From NCBI GenBank assembly GCA_026018925.1, contig JAKSZU010000008.1, forward strand, positions 8,794,415 through 8,858,414: a DNA stretch of 64,000 nucleotides, given 5' to 3'. The position numbers and the translations under genes were made by a program. Below the pieces are notes generated by a model, which was not told the origin of the DNA, did no database searches, and saw only the letters and a list, made by a program, of their open reading frames with translations. Each line of letters begins with the position of its first letter. Within the stretch, counting starts at the first letter, position 1. Origin of the DNA: Tupaia tana (Eukaryota; Chordata; Mammalia; Scandentia; Tupaiidae). Below, one piece after another: positions 34,084-46,206 of the stretch.

Positions 34084-34655
34084 CAGCTAGACAGTTTTGG
34101 TTCCTTTGCTTTTATCACAGACTTCAATTTATCTTGCTATTGATACAATTTCACATTTCTTTTTAAATTGCGAAACCACACTGGTAAGCATTGTTCTAAT
34201 TCAGAGCATTCCTAAAGGGACCATATATTGCTTGGATTTTGGATCTCCTTTTGGTCCACTTGCCCCAGTGCCAAAGTGGGTGGCCTTCTGCACAAAGGAA
34301 TAGGAACATCCAGGTTGACATTTCCAGAAAAATCTCTTCCATCTCTTGAATTTTCTACCATTGTGTTGTATGAAAAGTTATCAGTATCTTTTTGAGAAGC
34401 TGAAGTAGAGTCTTGAGAAGCCAGTGCAGGAGGGGAGAGAGGTGAGATGCTCATTCTCCATCACAGCCCCTCCAGGCCGACCCTCTGCAGCTGTTTCGTG
34501 TTTCTGATCCCGGCTCTGCACATGAATTGTTTCCTGTCCCGTGTTACATGCTTGGCGTGCGTGTCTGTTACAGCACTCGTCAGGAAACATCGGAGGACCT
34601 TGTTCACATGTTCCGCTCTGGGCTGTAACCCGTCTGTTGAAAGCCATGTCTTAGG
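34084..34655 (-). pseudogene. Possible unidentified processed-gene fragment
   Basis: On the minus strand three overlapping frames look protein-like. One contains PPALASQDSTSASQKDTDNF and SYNTMVENSRDGRDFSG, another MAFNRRVTAQSGTCEQGPPM and RDQKHETAAEGRPGGAVMEN. The apparent reading would have to switch frame near 34430. I do not recognise the parent. It may equally be chance open sequence, since no poly-A tail or target duplication is visible. Confidence 0.25.
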
Positions 34656-34799
34656 TATCGATTTATCCCTAATGCTGTGGTAGTAACTGGAAGATAGCTT
34701 AACTTGGTAAATTCTGTATGTCTGCATTATTTTTATATAGATAGATGGACTCTGAATTATATTTAGGGAAGTTCTTGAGTTTTTAATCTTCATGTGCTC

Positions 34800-35862
34800 A
34801 TTTGTTCTCAGTGAACCTGTTTCAAGTTATTACTTTTTGTACTATAAAACTGCGTTATTGTCATCAATCTAAATATTGTGTCTAAACATTTCATTATAAA
34901 TAAACCACATGGCCTATGTCTTATAGGGTTTGGTGTTTAAAAGCTTATTATTGTCTGAAACGATATAAGGCTTGAAGGATATTCGTAGCCATGTGGTGAC
35001 AGGTAGTTCTTCAGATTCCTGTATCGTGCAGTCTGTGCCGTCATTCAGTCTGTGCGCTGCTAATTCCTCTCAACTATGCCTGTGAGGTTGTGGTGCGATC
35101 TTCATGAGTCATCTTAAAACTGTTAGCTGAAATTGTGATATTAAGAAATAGCTGCTGTTAATTATTATTACATAGAATCAGACATCCATATAATATTTTG
35201 TTGCTAATGAGATAGCTAAAACTTGGCGTCCATAGGTTAGTGAGTCCATAGACCAAGTGACTTATTACCACTTAAAAATTAAGTGGCCATCTCTCTTATA
35301 CTCAAATTTGAAGAATAAACACAAGCAACTTCAACCTTGAAATCCTGAATATAGATAGCACTTGCAAGCATCTATTATAAAATCGCAGACACTATTCAAC
35401 TAAGCTGTGGATATCTATTTCTGAAGAATACTCCAGAACAACTTTCTTCCAAATAAAAGGCAGAGAAATGGCTCATGTATAACGTTCTGTTTGAGTGACA
35501 TTTTAGTCAGTTCTCCTCTCGAGGAAGGCAAAGTACCAGATTATAAAAGGAGCTCCTATTTAGAGTTTGTGAGAAAAAAACATCTTGAAGAAGTCATTTG
35601 ACTCATATTGTGGTGTTAAACGATTGTTAGGATTTACAAAGCAATGAATAGGCTTTATAGGAACGCCATCCATGCAGAGCCTGCTAGCAGGAATGAAAAG
35701 TCATCTCTGGTAAGTGTGGAATGCAGAGTAAAAAGATTTGACTAGGCATTGAAATGGAGACAATAGCAAAACTTAAACTTGCACAGAGGAACATATGGTG
35801 AGTATTCTGAGAAGAAACAAGTAATTCTGAAAGGATGGCATCTTTTAAAATCTTAATTTCAG
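34800..35862 (+). other. Intron before exon 5, nothing identified
   Basis: AT-rich unique sequence. Its last 30 bases contain the acceptor tract of the next exon (ttaaaatcttaatttcag). Confidence 0.45.
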
Positions 35863-35994
35863 TTGGCAGAGAAAACCCAATGGGAATGTCTGCAACTTTC
35901 AGACAAAAGGAAGAACAGATCCATGAGTCACAAAACCAGAAAGAAACACCAGCCGAATCTGAGGCCAGGGGTCCCTTACCTTCTTCTGCTCCAA
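35863..35994 (+). CDS. Coding exon 5 of 7: polar linker between trefoil and PLAT (host gene; candidate long RP1)
   Basis: 132 bp, phase 1 at both ends (two bases, 43 codons, one base). Acceptor ttaatttcag, donor gtaagc. With the split Phe codon it reads FGRENPMGMSATFRQKEEQI, HESQNQKETPAESEARGPLP, SSAP. Rich in Glu, Gln, Ser and Pro, with low complexity, so probably a flexible linker. The frame is fixed by both neighbours. The other open frame through this stretch breaks the phase and is rejected. Confidence 0.87.
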
Positions 35995-35999
35995 GTAAG

Positions 36000-38160
36000 C
36001 CATAGCTTTCTCTTCTTTTACTTTATTTGCCTGCATTGTTCTTCCTCATGACCATCTCAGGCAGAACATCAAAGTATTTTTAGAAAACATATCAAGTTAT
36101 GCCACATGAACCACTTGTAAGCTATTATCTTGCTTTTTTATGCTATCATTTTATATGGGAAAGAATACATTATTTAAAAAAATGTTTATTTCCTTGTCTT
36201 AAACTTACATTTCACTAGGAACAATGGCTTAAAAAAAAGATAGTATTAAATTATGATATTATATTGGACTATCATCTACACAATAGCTTATGATATATAT
36301 TATGAAAACCTATAAATTCTCACCAAAGTCTAAGCAATAGCAAAAATAATCTCCATTTCTCTGATATAGCAACTGAGGCATGAATGAAGTACTCTAGTCT
36401 CAGAGGTTTGGATTTATAGTTCCTATCTTAGTCTGCTACGTTTTCTTGCTCTTCAATGTATTACATCTGACTGGGAAGTATGGTGTGTGATGTCTGACAG
36501 TTCTGTGCATCAAACTCTGGTCTTCTCTGGGTAAAATGAAATAGAGGACTACTATCTCTGAACTAGATTTAAAAAACCCATCTTGGGGGAACAAATCAAT
36601 TATACCGCTACCTTTAAAAACATGGTTTTCAAAAATTAGGTGTGTTATGTATGTTTTCTTTCAGATTGTAACAGATAATACACTTCCTGTTGACACCTCC
36701 ACGGTATTGTCACATCACCCGTAGGGAAGAGATGTTAATTAGCCTTTTCATTTTTGCTGCGTTGGACTAGTCCCAGCTCTGTATTTTCATGTTATGTCAG
36801 GAATCTATGGAGCAGTGTGAAGAATCACACTGCATGAGAAATATGTGCTTATTTAAAATTTCTCACAGAAGAATTCAATCTGTGTCAGGAAGTAATGGCA
36901 CCTAAATCAGGGATGGCCCCTTCACATACAGTTTGACTGGTTGAAAATAGCATGCCAGCTAAAATCTCTAGGAAGAGACACATTTTTATGAGTGGTAAAA
37001 TGCTGAAGAGAAAACTTTTTATGTATCTTATGAAAATCATTTTGCCAAGAATATTAAAAAATGTTACCATTGTTAAATTGTTAAGGATTGGAAATTTTGA
37101 CTGAGGCAGATTCAGGAATTTGCAAAGCTGATAAAATGAAACTTTATCATAATATAGAGCTTTTCACTTTATCAATTGTTGACTATGCATTTTGTGCCTA
37201 CTAAGCATCAGTTGATGATAGTACAGATGAACAAAGCAAGCTCAGTCTCCATCTTATAGTTCACAGTTAAGCGTATCAGATAACCATGAGACAATTACAT
37301 AAAATAATAAGGCTCAAACTGATCATTGAAATGAAGGAAACATGCAGGGTATGCTAGACTCAAAATAAAGCATAGTTATTAATTCATGGTAAGAGACATA
37401 TAAGGCTTTCCTTGCAGTTTATAACAAAAGAGTAGAAATGGAGAGTGACTGAAGACAGAAAATGGAGACGAGCCTAGTGTAGTCAGGAGCTGTTTAATAC
37501 TGACACGTCACAGGCTTTGGACTTGGCTGTGAAATCCTGGAAACTCAGATCATGAAGTCCCCCGAACGCAAGTGACATCTATAAAGTATTCATGACTTGT
37601 TTAAAATTTGTCTTCTCTGATTACAGTAGGAAAGGTTTTTCTAAGTATATGTGACTTTTGGTGGGGGAAAAAAGTGGAAGGTCCTCGTTTATTAGTAGTA
37701 ATGATTATTTCTATCAAATAGTTATAGTGGTTCAAAAGTTATTCTTTGCAAAAAATAACTTTCGCTTGGTTTTTGCAATTTAGTTATCATGCTAGATAGA
37801 TTTGGGTTACATTAGCTCTTCATATTAAAATTTGTGGTTAGAAAATACGTTAGAAAATTTATTTCCTACTTTTAAAGAAATCTTAAAACAGCTATCAATT
37901 CCTGAAGAAATGATATTTTGTCAGTTCACTTTCAGGAGGAGGCAAGATGAATATAGCTTGGGGAATAACAATTACAGACAAAATGAGGCTGCTCTCTCTT
38001 CTTGCAAAGTGCTTATTCATTAAAAAGGTGGAACTTTTCTCATCTACATTGAAGGGGCATGAGGATTTAAAATTAATAACACCACATACCAGAACTAGTG
38101 CTTTAAGTGTTGTTAGGATAGAGGGGTTTGATGATGGAATCTTATTTTAAAATTTTATTA
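36000..38160 (+). other. Intron, no feature recognised
   Basis: About 2.1 kb of unique-looking, AT-rich sequence without the SINEs that crowd the rest of the window. No exon with compatible phase and no transposon identified. Confidence 0.45.
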
Positions 38161-38164
38161 TCTT

Positions 38165-38187
38165 AGGTTCTTTCTTTTTTCATGAGT

Positions 38188-38223
<36 letters not shown>

Positions 38224-38387
38224 CAGTACCCTCAACAGGGTCTGATGCCATGAGCTGGTGCGCACCCCAGATCACGCACACACGTGTCTGGGGTGCTCCA
38301 GGAGATCTCTGAATGCATACCCAGGACATACCCACGTGGGTCAGCCTGTAGAGTGTTACATTTTACCTCTATATCACCAGCTGAGCC
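38165..38387 (-). repeat. SINE type C, minus orientation
   Basis: Sister of the copy at 2704-2899. The minus-strand head is gggctcagctggtgatatag, followed by aggtaaaatgtaacactc. A (GA)n stretch of about 40 bases marks its CT-rich tail side. Confidence 0.62.
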
Positions 38388-38576
38388 CTCTCATTTTTTT
38401 AAAGAACATTTTTTTGTTATGAAATATTTCAAAGACATATAAAAATAGAATGGAATAATGAGTCCCTAAAACCCACCACTTAGCTTCTTCAGTTATTGGC
38501 TTACACTTCTGTTATTACAGCTGTTACCCTTCATATTGTGCCCCACTGTCCCCACTTTATTATTTTCAAGAAAATT

Positions 38577-38851
38577 GGGACCAGCAATTAGCATAATGGC
38601 TGTGTCGCTGGACTCCCACGGTTCAAGTTCCAGACCCGGCGGCTTAAACTCACGCTGTGCGCATGTGCGTGCATGCCCAAGATCCCAAGAGGAGAATGGA
38701 GGAGAAGGGATTGCGGCGTGGCCATCCCCGCTGGGGGGTGATTTCTTGCTTTCTGTTTCTATGTCTCTCTCTGTCTGTCTTTCTGGCGAGCGCACATGCC
38801 CTATGGCGAAAACCTCTCCCCCCCAAAAGAAAAAGAAAAAAGAAACAAAAA
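38577..38851 (+). repeat. SINE-L, plus orientation, 9-bp target duplication
   Basis: Head gggaccagcaattagcataa. About 10 bases are missing between the boxes (cccacggttcaagttcc), so the A-B box spacing is shortened. Flanks agaaaattg at about 38569-38577 and 38852-38860. Confidence 0.88.
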
Positions 38852-38919
38852 AGAAAATTGAAGACCATATCCCTTCCTTTATAAATAGAAACTTATATGT
38901 TTTAAAAATTATTTAATCA

Positions 38920-39168
38920 AGGGGACCAGCAGATAACATAATGGTTAGGTCTCTGGAATCCTTTGTGTCGACCATGGTTCGAGTCCTGGACCTGGTGATT
39001 TAAAACTCACGCTGGCCACTCGCGCGTGTGTGTTCCCAAGATTCCAAGAGGAAAATGGAGAAGGAATTGCGGCATGGCCATCTCCCCTGGGAGATGATTT
39101 CTTGCCTTCTGTTTCTCTGTCTCTCTCTCCAGCGAGTGTGTGTGCCCTATAGCCAGAATCTCTCTTAA
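38920..39168 (+). repeat. SINE-L, plus orientation
   Basis: Head ggggaccagcagataacata, B box ggttcgagtcc, body and end gccagaatctctctt. It lies only about 60 bases past the previous copy. Confidence 0.86.
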
Positions 39169-39251
39169 AAATTGTTCAAGTAAGAATATGTTATTCTAAT
39201 TTTAAGTTATAAAACATTACATCTAAACACGTTTAAATTACACATAAAGAG

Positions 39252-39490
39252 AGGACTCAGGCACTCAGTGGTGCGGTGATCAAGGTGGCCGTATCCCACA
39301 TGGCTGACAACATGGTTCAAGTTGTGGGCCCAGTGGTTTGAAGGACATGCCAGGTGCAAGTGTGCCCAGAATCTTGAGAGGGGAAAAGAGGAAAAGGGAT
39401 TGCACCATGGCCAGCCCGCCTGGGGAGGTGTGCTTTCTCATTCTTTCTGACTCCAGTGAGCACATGTACCCTATAGCAAGATTAAAAAGA
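39252..39490 (+). repeat. Old SINE-L, plus orientation
   Basis: Third copy in a row in the same orientation: head ggactcaggcactcagtggt, B box ggttcaagttgtg, end ccctatagcaagattaaaaa. Confidence 0.8.
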
Positions 39491-39633
39491 AATAAAAAAT
39501 AAATAAGAGACTCATTATTTGGTAATCTGAACTGAAATTGTCATTGGAAGTTTTCACTACATTGAGAATTTTTTTTTCATATCCACCATCCACCACCGTA
39601 ACCTCATATTTCTACAGATGAGAAAACCAAAGC

Positions 39634-39666
39634 CACACACACACACACACGTGTGTGTGTGTGTGG
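39634..39666. repeat. Perfect (CA)n/(TG)n palindrome
   Basis: Nine CA units run directly into seven TG units, centred at 39650/39651, giving inverted arms of about 15 bases with no spacer. It sits at the left edge of the L1 cluster. Confidence 0.92.
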
Positions 39667-42600
39667 TGGATATCCAGTACTTCCAGCACCATTTGCCAAA
39701 CAGACTCTTTTTTTTCCACTGCATTGTCTTGTACCCTTTGTCAAAGATCAGTTGGCTGTATGATTTGGGTTATATCTGGATTTTTTGTTCTGTTCAGTTC
39801 ATCTGTGTGTCTATTTTTGTGCCAATACTATACTGTTTTCATTTTCACTGCTTTGTAATATATATATATATTTTACATTTTATTTTATTTTAATTTCTTT
39901 TATACATTTGATCACTATATATCACTTAGCTTGTAAAGTGACTTTTCCCAACATGAATACACTTCACATCAGTCCAGTTGAGAATACTACACACGCTATC
40001 ATCAACAGATAATAATTTATTTCTGTGTCCCATAAATCTCTTACCTCTCTATTTTTCTCCTTAATGTCTTTCCTCACATTCGCCCCTTTCTCCCACCCTC
40101 TTGCCTCCTACTTTATTTTTTTTCGGTACACTATTGCCTTAGTAACATGGGGACTTCTATTATTTTTTCTAATTCTGTGAAATAATTGTTTTTTTTCTAT
40201 TTCTGTGAAAAATGTCTCAGATAATTGGATTGGAATCACATTGAATAGGGAAATTAATTTCACTAACAAAACTGACATTTTTGATTATATTGATTCTTCT
40301 AAGGGCAAGGTGGATCCTTCCATTATTAGGATCGTAGTCAATTTCTTTTTTCAGTTTTTCATAGTTTTCCTTGTAGAGATCTTTAACACCTTTGGTTAGG
40401 TTTGTTAAACTAGGTATCTTATTTATTTTGTGCTATTGTAAATAGGATTTCTTTCTTCAATTCTGTCTTTGTTCATTGTTGGTGTATAAAAATGCTATAG
40501 ATCTTTGTATATTGATGTTGTATCTTACTACTTTACTGAATTAATTTATCACTTCTAGGAATTTTTTTTGTAGATCCCTTTCAGTTTTTTATGTATATAA
40601 TAATTTCTTCTGTAAATAGGGACAGTTTAGCTTCTTTTTTTATCTGAATGCTTTTATTTTTCCCTCCTGTTTGATTACACTGGCTAGGACTTCAAACACT
40701 GTGTTGAAAAGGATTGGAGAAAATGGGTAGCTGTTATCTTGTTCCAGTTTTTAGTGGGAAGGCTTTTACCTTTTCCTCATTCAGTATGATGTTCTACAAT
40801 AGGTCTCTCATATATGGCTTTTATTATGTTGAGGAATATTTTTTACTCCTATTTTGCTAAGAGTTGATTATTAAGAAATGTTGTATTTTATCAAATGCTT
40901 TTTATGAATCTATAGATACGATCATATAATTTTTATCTTTCTTTCTGTTAATGTGATTTATTACATGTATTGTTTTGTGTATGTTGAACCATCCTTGCAT
41001 CCCTGTGATAAAGTCTACTTGATCATGGTATCTAGTCTTAATATGCTGTTGGATTTGGTTTGCTAACATCTTGTTGAAAAATTTTCCATCAATATTCATT
41101 AGGGATATTGGCCTGCAGTTTTCTTTTTTGTTATGTCCTTGTCTGGTTTTGGGATCAAGGTAATGGAGGCTTCATTAAATGAGTTTGTAAGGATTTCTTC
41201 CTTATGAATCTTTAGAAATAGTTTGAGAAGAATTGGAGTTAGCTCTTCTTTAAAAATGTTGAATTCAGAAGTAAAGCCATCTGGATCTGGGCTTTTCTTT
41301 GTCATAAGACTATTTATCACTGATTAGTCATTTATTCATCACTATTGATCTATTCAGGACTTCTATTCATCCTGATTCAACCTAGAGAATTCTTACTTGT
41401 CCAGAAATTTGTCCATTTCATCTAAGTTTTCTTGTTTGTTGGCATATAGTCACTCATAGTATTTATTTATGATTTTCTTTTGTTATTTCTAATATATTAG
41501 TTTTAATATTATCAGCTTCATTATTGATTTTATCTATCTGGTTAATTTCTCTGTTTTTCCTGATTAGTGTAGCTAATGGTTTGTCAATTTTGTTCATCCT
41601 CTCAAAAATATCAGCTTTTTATTTTGTTGATTTTTTTTTGGTATAGTTCGTTAATTCTCTATTTATTTCAGCCCTAATCTTTACTATTTTTTTCTTTTCT
41701 TCTTTTCTTTTTATTTATTTATTTTTGTTGTTGTTGTTGCTTTTCCAGTTCCTTAAATGCAATACTAATTTATCTATTTGCCTCCTTTCTGTTTTTTTTT
41801 TCTTGTGAGCACTAATGGCTATCAACTTGCCTCTTATGACTGTTTTTGCTGTGTCCCAAAGAGAATACTGTGTTCATGATCGTTAGTTTCAATGAATCTT
41901 TTGATTTCTGTCTTAATTTCTTCTATAGTTTGAAAGTCATTTAGGAATTGTTTAATTTCCATGTTTTTATGGATTTTCATGGATTCTTTCTGTGGTTTAT
42001 TTCAAGTTTAATTTTGTTGTGGTAAGAGAATAGACTGGTTTTAATTTCCACACTTTTAAATTGACATAGCCTTGTTTATGGCCCAATATGTGGTCAATCT
42101 TTGAAAATGTCCTATTTTGTCTCATCTCCTAAAAGTTGCAGGAAGGAATATTCTATATGTGTCTGTTAGGTCCATTTGGTTTATGACATCAATTAGTTTC
42201 TTTGACTCTTTGTTTTATTTTTTGTCTAGATGACCTATCCAGTGATGACAGTGGGGCATTGAAATAGCCAATACTTAGTGTGTGGCAGTCTATAGCTCCC
42301 TTTAGATTGAGCAGTCTTTCTTTTTCATATTTGGATGCCCTGGCCATGGGAGCCTAAATATTTATGTTTGTTATATTTTCTTGATGAATTAATCCTTTTA
42401 GAACTGTGTAGTGTCCTTCTTTGTTTCTTCTTACACTTCTTATCCTAAAGTCTATTTTATCTGATATTAATAGTGCAACTCCTGTCTCTTTTTCATTTCT
42501 ATTTGCATGAAATGATTTTTTCCAGCCTTTCACTTTAAGTCCATGTATATCTTTGTTAATGAGATATATTTATTGAAAGCAATGTATAGAGGGTTCCAGT

Positions 42601-42690
42601 TTTTTTTATCCATTGAGCCAATTTGTGTCTTTTAGTTGAAGAATTTTATCCATTGACATTCAAGATAATTATTATGCTTGGATTTAGTGC
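39660..42690 (-). mobile_element. L1 ORF2 region, minus orientation, decayed
   Basis: The minus strand encodes L1 reverse-transcriptase fragments: [46 protein letters not shown] and [15 protein letters not shown] are diagnostic of the ORF2 polymerase palm and fingers. The C-terminal part extends to about 39660. Frames are broken by stops and indels, and the element is interrupted at about 39860-40140. The upstream endonuclease part is only poorly preserved. Confidence 0.9.
39860..40140 (-). mobile_element. Foreign L1 tail inside the L1 ORF2 segment
   Basis: A segment starting with T-rich sequence and continuing tatcacttagcttgtaaagt and cacatcagtccagttgagaa interrupts the ORF2 C-terminus. It resembles 42720-42890 and, more distantly, the L1 3' UTR copies at 45490 and 46015. 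Read as an old 5'-truncated L1 3' UTR that inserted later. Confidence 0.55.
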
Positions 42691-42699
42691 TGTCACCTA

Positions 42700-42890
42700 C
42701 TCTTTTTTATTTTATTTTTATTTTTTTTACTATTATTCACACATTAAATTGCTATACATCATTTAGATTGTGAAGAGACTTTACCCAGCACGATATACAC
42801 CTCAGTCCAGCCCAGTTGAGACTATTATACATATTCTCGTCCAGATAAAAATCATTTACTCTTTTTTTCCTCCACTTGTTTTATGTTCTC
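42700..42890 (-). mobile_element. Old L1 3' UTR piece between ORF2 and ORF1 segments
   Basis: tacatcatttagattgtgaa and cagtccagcccagttgagac pair with the insert at 39860-40140. It separates ORF2 (below 42690) from ORF1-type sequence (above 42890). Confidence 0.55.
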
Positions 42891-43145
42891 TTACTTCTAT
42901 TTACCTCCCATTAGTTTTCCAGGTGTAGTGTTCCCTTAAGTGTTTCCCGAAGGGCTGGTGTACTTTTGGTGAATTCTTCCAGCTTTTGTTTATCTGGGAT
43001 TGATTTTATTTCTCTTTCCCATTTGAAGGATAATCTTGTTGGATGTAGTATACTTAGCTGAGATTGTTTTTCTTTGAAAGTTTTAAATATGTCTTCATTT
43101 TTTTCTTGGCTGCATTATTTAGGTTGAGAGGTCTATTGTTAATCT

Positions 43146-43510
43146 TTATTTACTCATTTATTTTTATTGTTTTAGTTGATATACAATAATTATACATATT
43201 TATGGGGTACAGAGAGTTTTTTTTTTAACTATGAGAATACAATAGAATGTGTAATGACCAAATAAGTGTAATTAGCCTATCTGCCATCTCACACATCTGA
43301 ACTGGGAACATTCAAAATCCTCTCTTTTAGCTACTTTGAAATAACGCAACAAACAATTGTTAGCTACAGTTACTCTACTATGTTATAGAACACTAGATCT
43401 AATCTCTCTGATCTACCTGTAATTTTATATCCATTAAGCAATATCTCCTATCATTCTTCATCATCCTCTACTCTTCCCAGGCTTCAGTAACCACTTCTAC
43501 TCTTCACGTC
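43146..43510 (-). mobile_element. L1MA-type 3' UTR, minus orientation
   Basis: The string gttgatatacaataattata, then catatttatggggtac, ggaacattcaaaatcctctc and gaacactagatctaatctc is the well-known antisense 3' UTR of L1MA-class elements. A 5'-truncated insertion into the ORF1 segment. Confidence 0.82.
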
Positions 43511-43745
43511 CATGACAGCAATTTTTTTTTTTGCATTTTATTGATTCACAAAAGATCTGAATTAATCTAAGTACTTTTAATAGCAAGTGCAGCTTATATA
43601 AACATATCTACGAACACACGTCTGACTTTAGGCATAAAACTCAGTGAGTAGAATGAACATACTGTGAAGTAGCACCTAGCTGAGGCTATGTAGCTTACTG
43701 CTCTAATGGGGCAAACCCTGTAAGTAACCTGGCATTTCTCTCTTA
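43511..43745 (-). mobile_element. L1 3' UTR of the lineage-specific type, minus orientation
   Basis: gattcacaaaagatctgaat, aatagcaagtgcagcttata and cgtctgactttaggcataaa match 45790-45960 and, in reverse, 62520-62620. Confidence 0.72.
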
Positions 43746-43765
43746 TCATTTTTAGAATATTGCTT

Positions 43766-44000
43766 TTGATTTTTTTTTTATGAGAGATTTTTTGTTACAG
43801 GGCATGTGAGCTCTCTGAAGAGACAGCAAGTGAGAAGTGATGGTTATGCCACAATCCCTTCTTACTCCATTCTCCTCTTGGGATTTTGAGCACACACTCA
43901 CGCACGCCTGGCATGTTTTAAGCTGCTGGATCCAGGTCTTGAATGATGGTTGACTGCATGGGAGTCCAGCAATGTAATCATTATGCCATTTGTTGATCCC
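43766..44000 (-). repeat. SINE-L, minus orientation, in L1
   Basis: T9 tail, gagattttttgttacaggg, body and head gccatttgttgatccc. Flanks tagaatattgctttt (43753) and tagaatatagtcttc (44001) form an imperfect duplication. Confidence 0.82.
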
Positions 44001-44660
44001 TAGAATATAGTCTTCAATTTTTATCAGTTTGGCTATGATGTGCCTTGGAGATGATCTTCTATCTAGTGTTCTTTGTACTTCCTGGGTTTGAACTTTCATA
44101 TGCCTAAGTTGAGAAAATTTTTAACTAATATATCATGAAAGAGTTTTTCTAAGCCTTTACCCATCTCTTCACCTTCTGAAATACCTATAAAATGAATATT
44201 CATCTGTTTAATGGAGTCTAAGATTTCCCATATGTGGTCTTCATTTTTGTGTTTATTTTTACATTCTTCTTGATTGCTTTGACTAAGTCAGAAACTATCT
44301 TCAAGGTCAAGAGATTGTTTTCTCTGCCTGGTCTACTCTATTGTTAATAGAGGTTTTGATTTCCTGCACTGTATCCTTTAACTCCAGAAGTTCTGTTTGA
44401 CTCTTTTTCAGAATGTCTATCTCTTTATTGAGTTACTATTTCAAGTCATGGAATGACTTTCTCATCTCCTGAGACTAGTTACCTGTTTTCTCTTGTATCT
44501 CATTGAATTTAGTTATAATAAATATTCTAATTATTTTCCTGACATTTCTGTAATTTCCTGTGGCTTGTCCATTATTGATGTGGAATTATTGTATTCCTTT
44601 TGGGGGAAGTATTTTTTCATGTTTCTAGAGGCCTTGCTGTGATATCTGGGTATTTAGTGA

Positions 44661-45085
44661 TGAATTCTAAATTTACATATAAGAATTTCTGTGCTTTTTT
44701 GCTGAGATAAATGTGGGGAGAGAATTTCTATAGGGCCTCATGGTGTTCAGATGTTTTGGCTTGTACATAACCAAAACTTTCTGGTCCCTATGTAGCTGAA
44801 AGCTGAACAGAGAAGCTAAATGTATGGTGGTATGTAAAATCACAGAATATGCTATGCATGGCATGTGGGCCAAGGCTGCTGCTCCGCCTACACACTAGGA
44901 GGCTTTATAGGTGAGCTGGGACCAGGTGGCCCCACTTGGCCTCTGCTCCAGTTCTGAAGGCTGAAACAGCTGCTCCTCCCACAGCCTAGACTTGGCAGGA
45001 GGCTTTATAGGTGAGCTGGGACCAGGTGGCCCTACTTTGCCTCTGCTCCTTTCAAAAGTTTTTTTCTCCAAGCAGACAAAGAGGT
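44661..45085 (-). mobile_element. Probable L1 5' UTR with a partial 100-bp tandem repeat
   Basis: GC-richer sequence at the 5' side of the minus-oriented L1. The 53-bp segment 44897-44949 (aggaggctttataggtgagc..) recurs at 44997-45049 with two differences, exactly 100 bp apart. This would fit one and a half promoter monomers, as in some mammalian L1 5' UTRs, but no ORF1 start was located next to it. Confidence 0.45.
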
Positions 45086-45119
45086 AGCACTGTTCCCCAC
45101 TCATAAATTCTTTTGGACT

Positions 45120-45240
45120 ACAAAATTATACATACACACACACACACAGACACACAGATTAGATAGATACATGCACACACATCCATATTTATTTTATATA
45201 TATGTGTGTGTGTGTGTATATATATATAGTATATATATTT
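45120..45240. repeat. (CA)n and (TA)(TG)n microsatellite
   Basis: (CA)12-type run at 45131-45160, then mixed atgtgtgtgtgtgtgt and (TA)n at 45200-45238. Confidence 0.9.
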
Positions 45241-45489
45241 AAAAAGAAGAGGCTTTGTGTTTATTTTTAGTACATTCTCTTTAATTTCAAATATATATTT
45301 TAATAATTTCTCCTAATGTATGGTTTTTAGACATTTTGCCTTTATGACTATTTCTTTTAAAGTGTGAATGTCTAAATAAGAATGTGCTTTTTCATATAAT
45401 CTGAATGATTTAGTATAATAGTATTTCTTTAATGTAGATCTAATTCATTAGTTAATGCAGTCTTAGTTTAGAATACATGCTGTAGGCTT

Positions 45490-45965
45490 CTTTTTTTAAA
45501 AAAATTTTATTTAAATTTATTTATTTACATTCATTCACTGTACATCATTAGAGCATACAAAATGAGATTTTCCATCCAGAATACACTGTATATTGGCTCA
45601 ATGAAGCACATCAACATACATGTTATTGTCAACAAATAATTTTCTATTTCTTGTTTCCTATCTACTTTGCTTTTTTTTTCCCATCCTTGATTCCCTATCT
45701 CTCACCCTCTGCCATCTCCCACCCTCCTCCCACACTGTCTCTGGTAGCTGTGGTTGCTTTCTATGCCCTTCCCCCCCCCCCCCCCACACACACATTTTAT
45801 TGGTTCACTAAAGATCTTAATTAATCTAAATATTTTCAATAGCAAGCACAGCTGATATATACATATCCATGAACACAAGTCTGACTTTAGGCATAAATCT
45901 CAGTGAGTAGAATAAAGATACTATAAAGTAGCACCTGGCTGGTGCTATATATCTTACTGCAGCCA
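45490..45965 (-). mobile_element. L1 3' UTR, 5'-truncated, minus orientation
   Basis: Starts with an A/T-rich tail (tttaaatttatttatttaca), then ttcactgtacatcattagag, ccatccagaatacactgtat, a C15 run at 45771-45785 and cgtctgactttaggcat-type sequence. The C-run is the reverse of the G-run in the copy at 62664-62672. Confidence 0.83.
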
Positions 45966-46014
45966 TCAATAGGTATTTTTAGTGCTTTTTTTTTTTAATT
46001 TCAAGAAAAACAGT

Positions 46015-46164
46015 TTTTTTTCTGAAACTCATTCTTTTTAACTTAATTAATTTACATTCATTCCCTAAGCATCGTCACAGCATACGAAATGGGATTTCCC
46101 ATCCAGAATATGCTGCATAGTGGCTTAATCATGCATGTTATCATCAATAATTTTCCATTTCTAG

Positions 46165-46206
<42 letters not shown>

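Larger units (their letters stand above)
42891..44660 (-). mobile_element. L1 ORF1 region, minus orientation, interrupted
   Basis: The segments 42891-43145 and 44001-44660 match the better ORF1 copy at 46738-47250 in order (ttttgtttatctgggattga; ggctatgatgtgccttggag). Between them lie two L1 tails (43146-43745) and a SINE-L (43766-44000). No intact frame remains. Confidence 0.75.
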
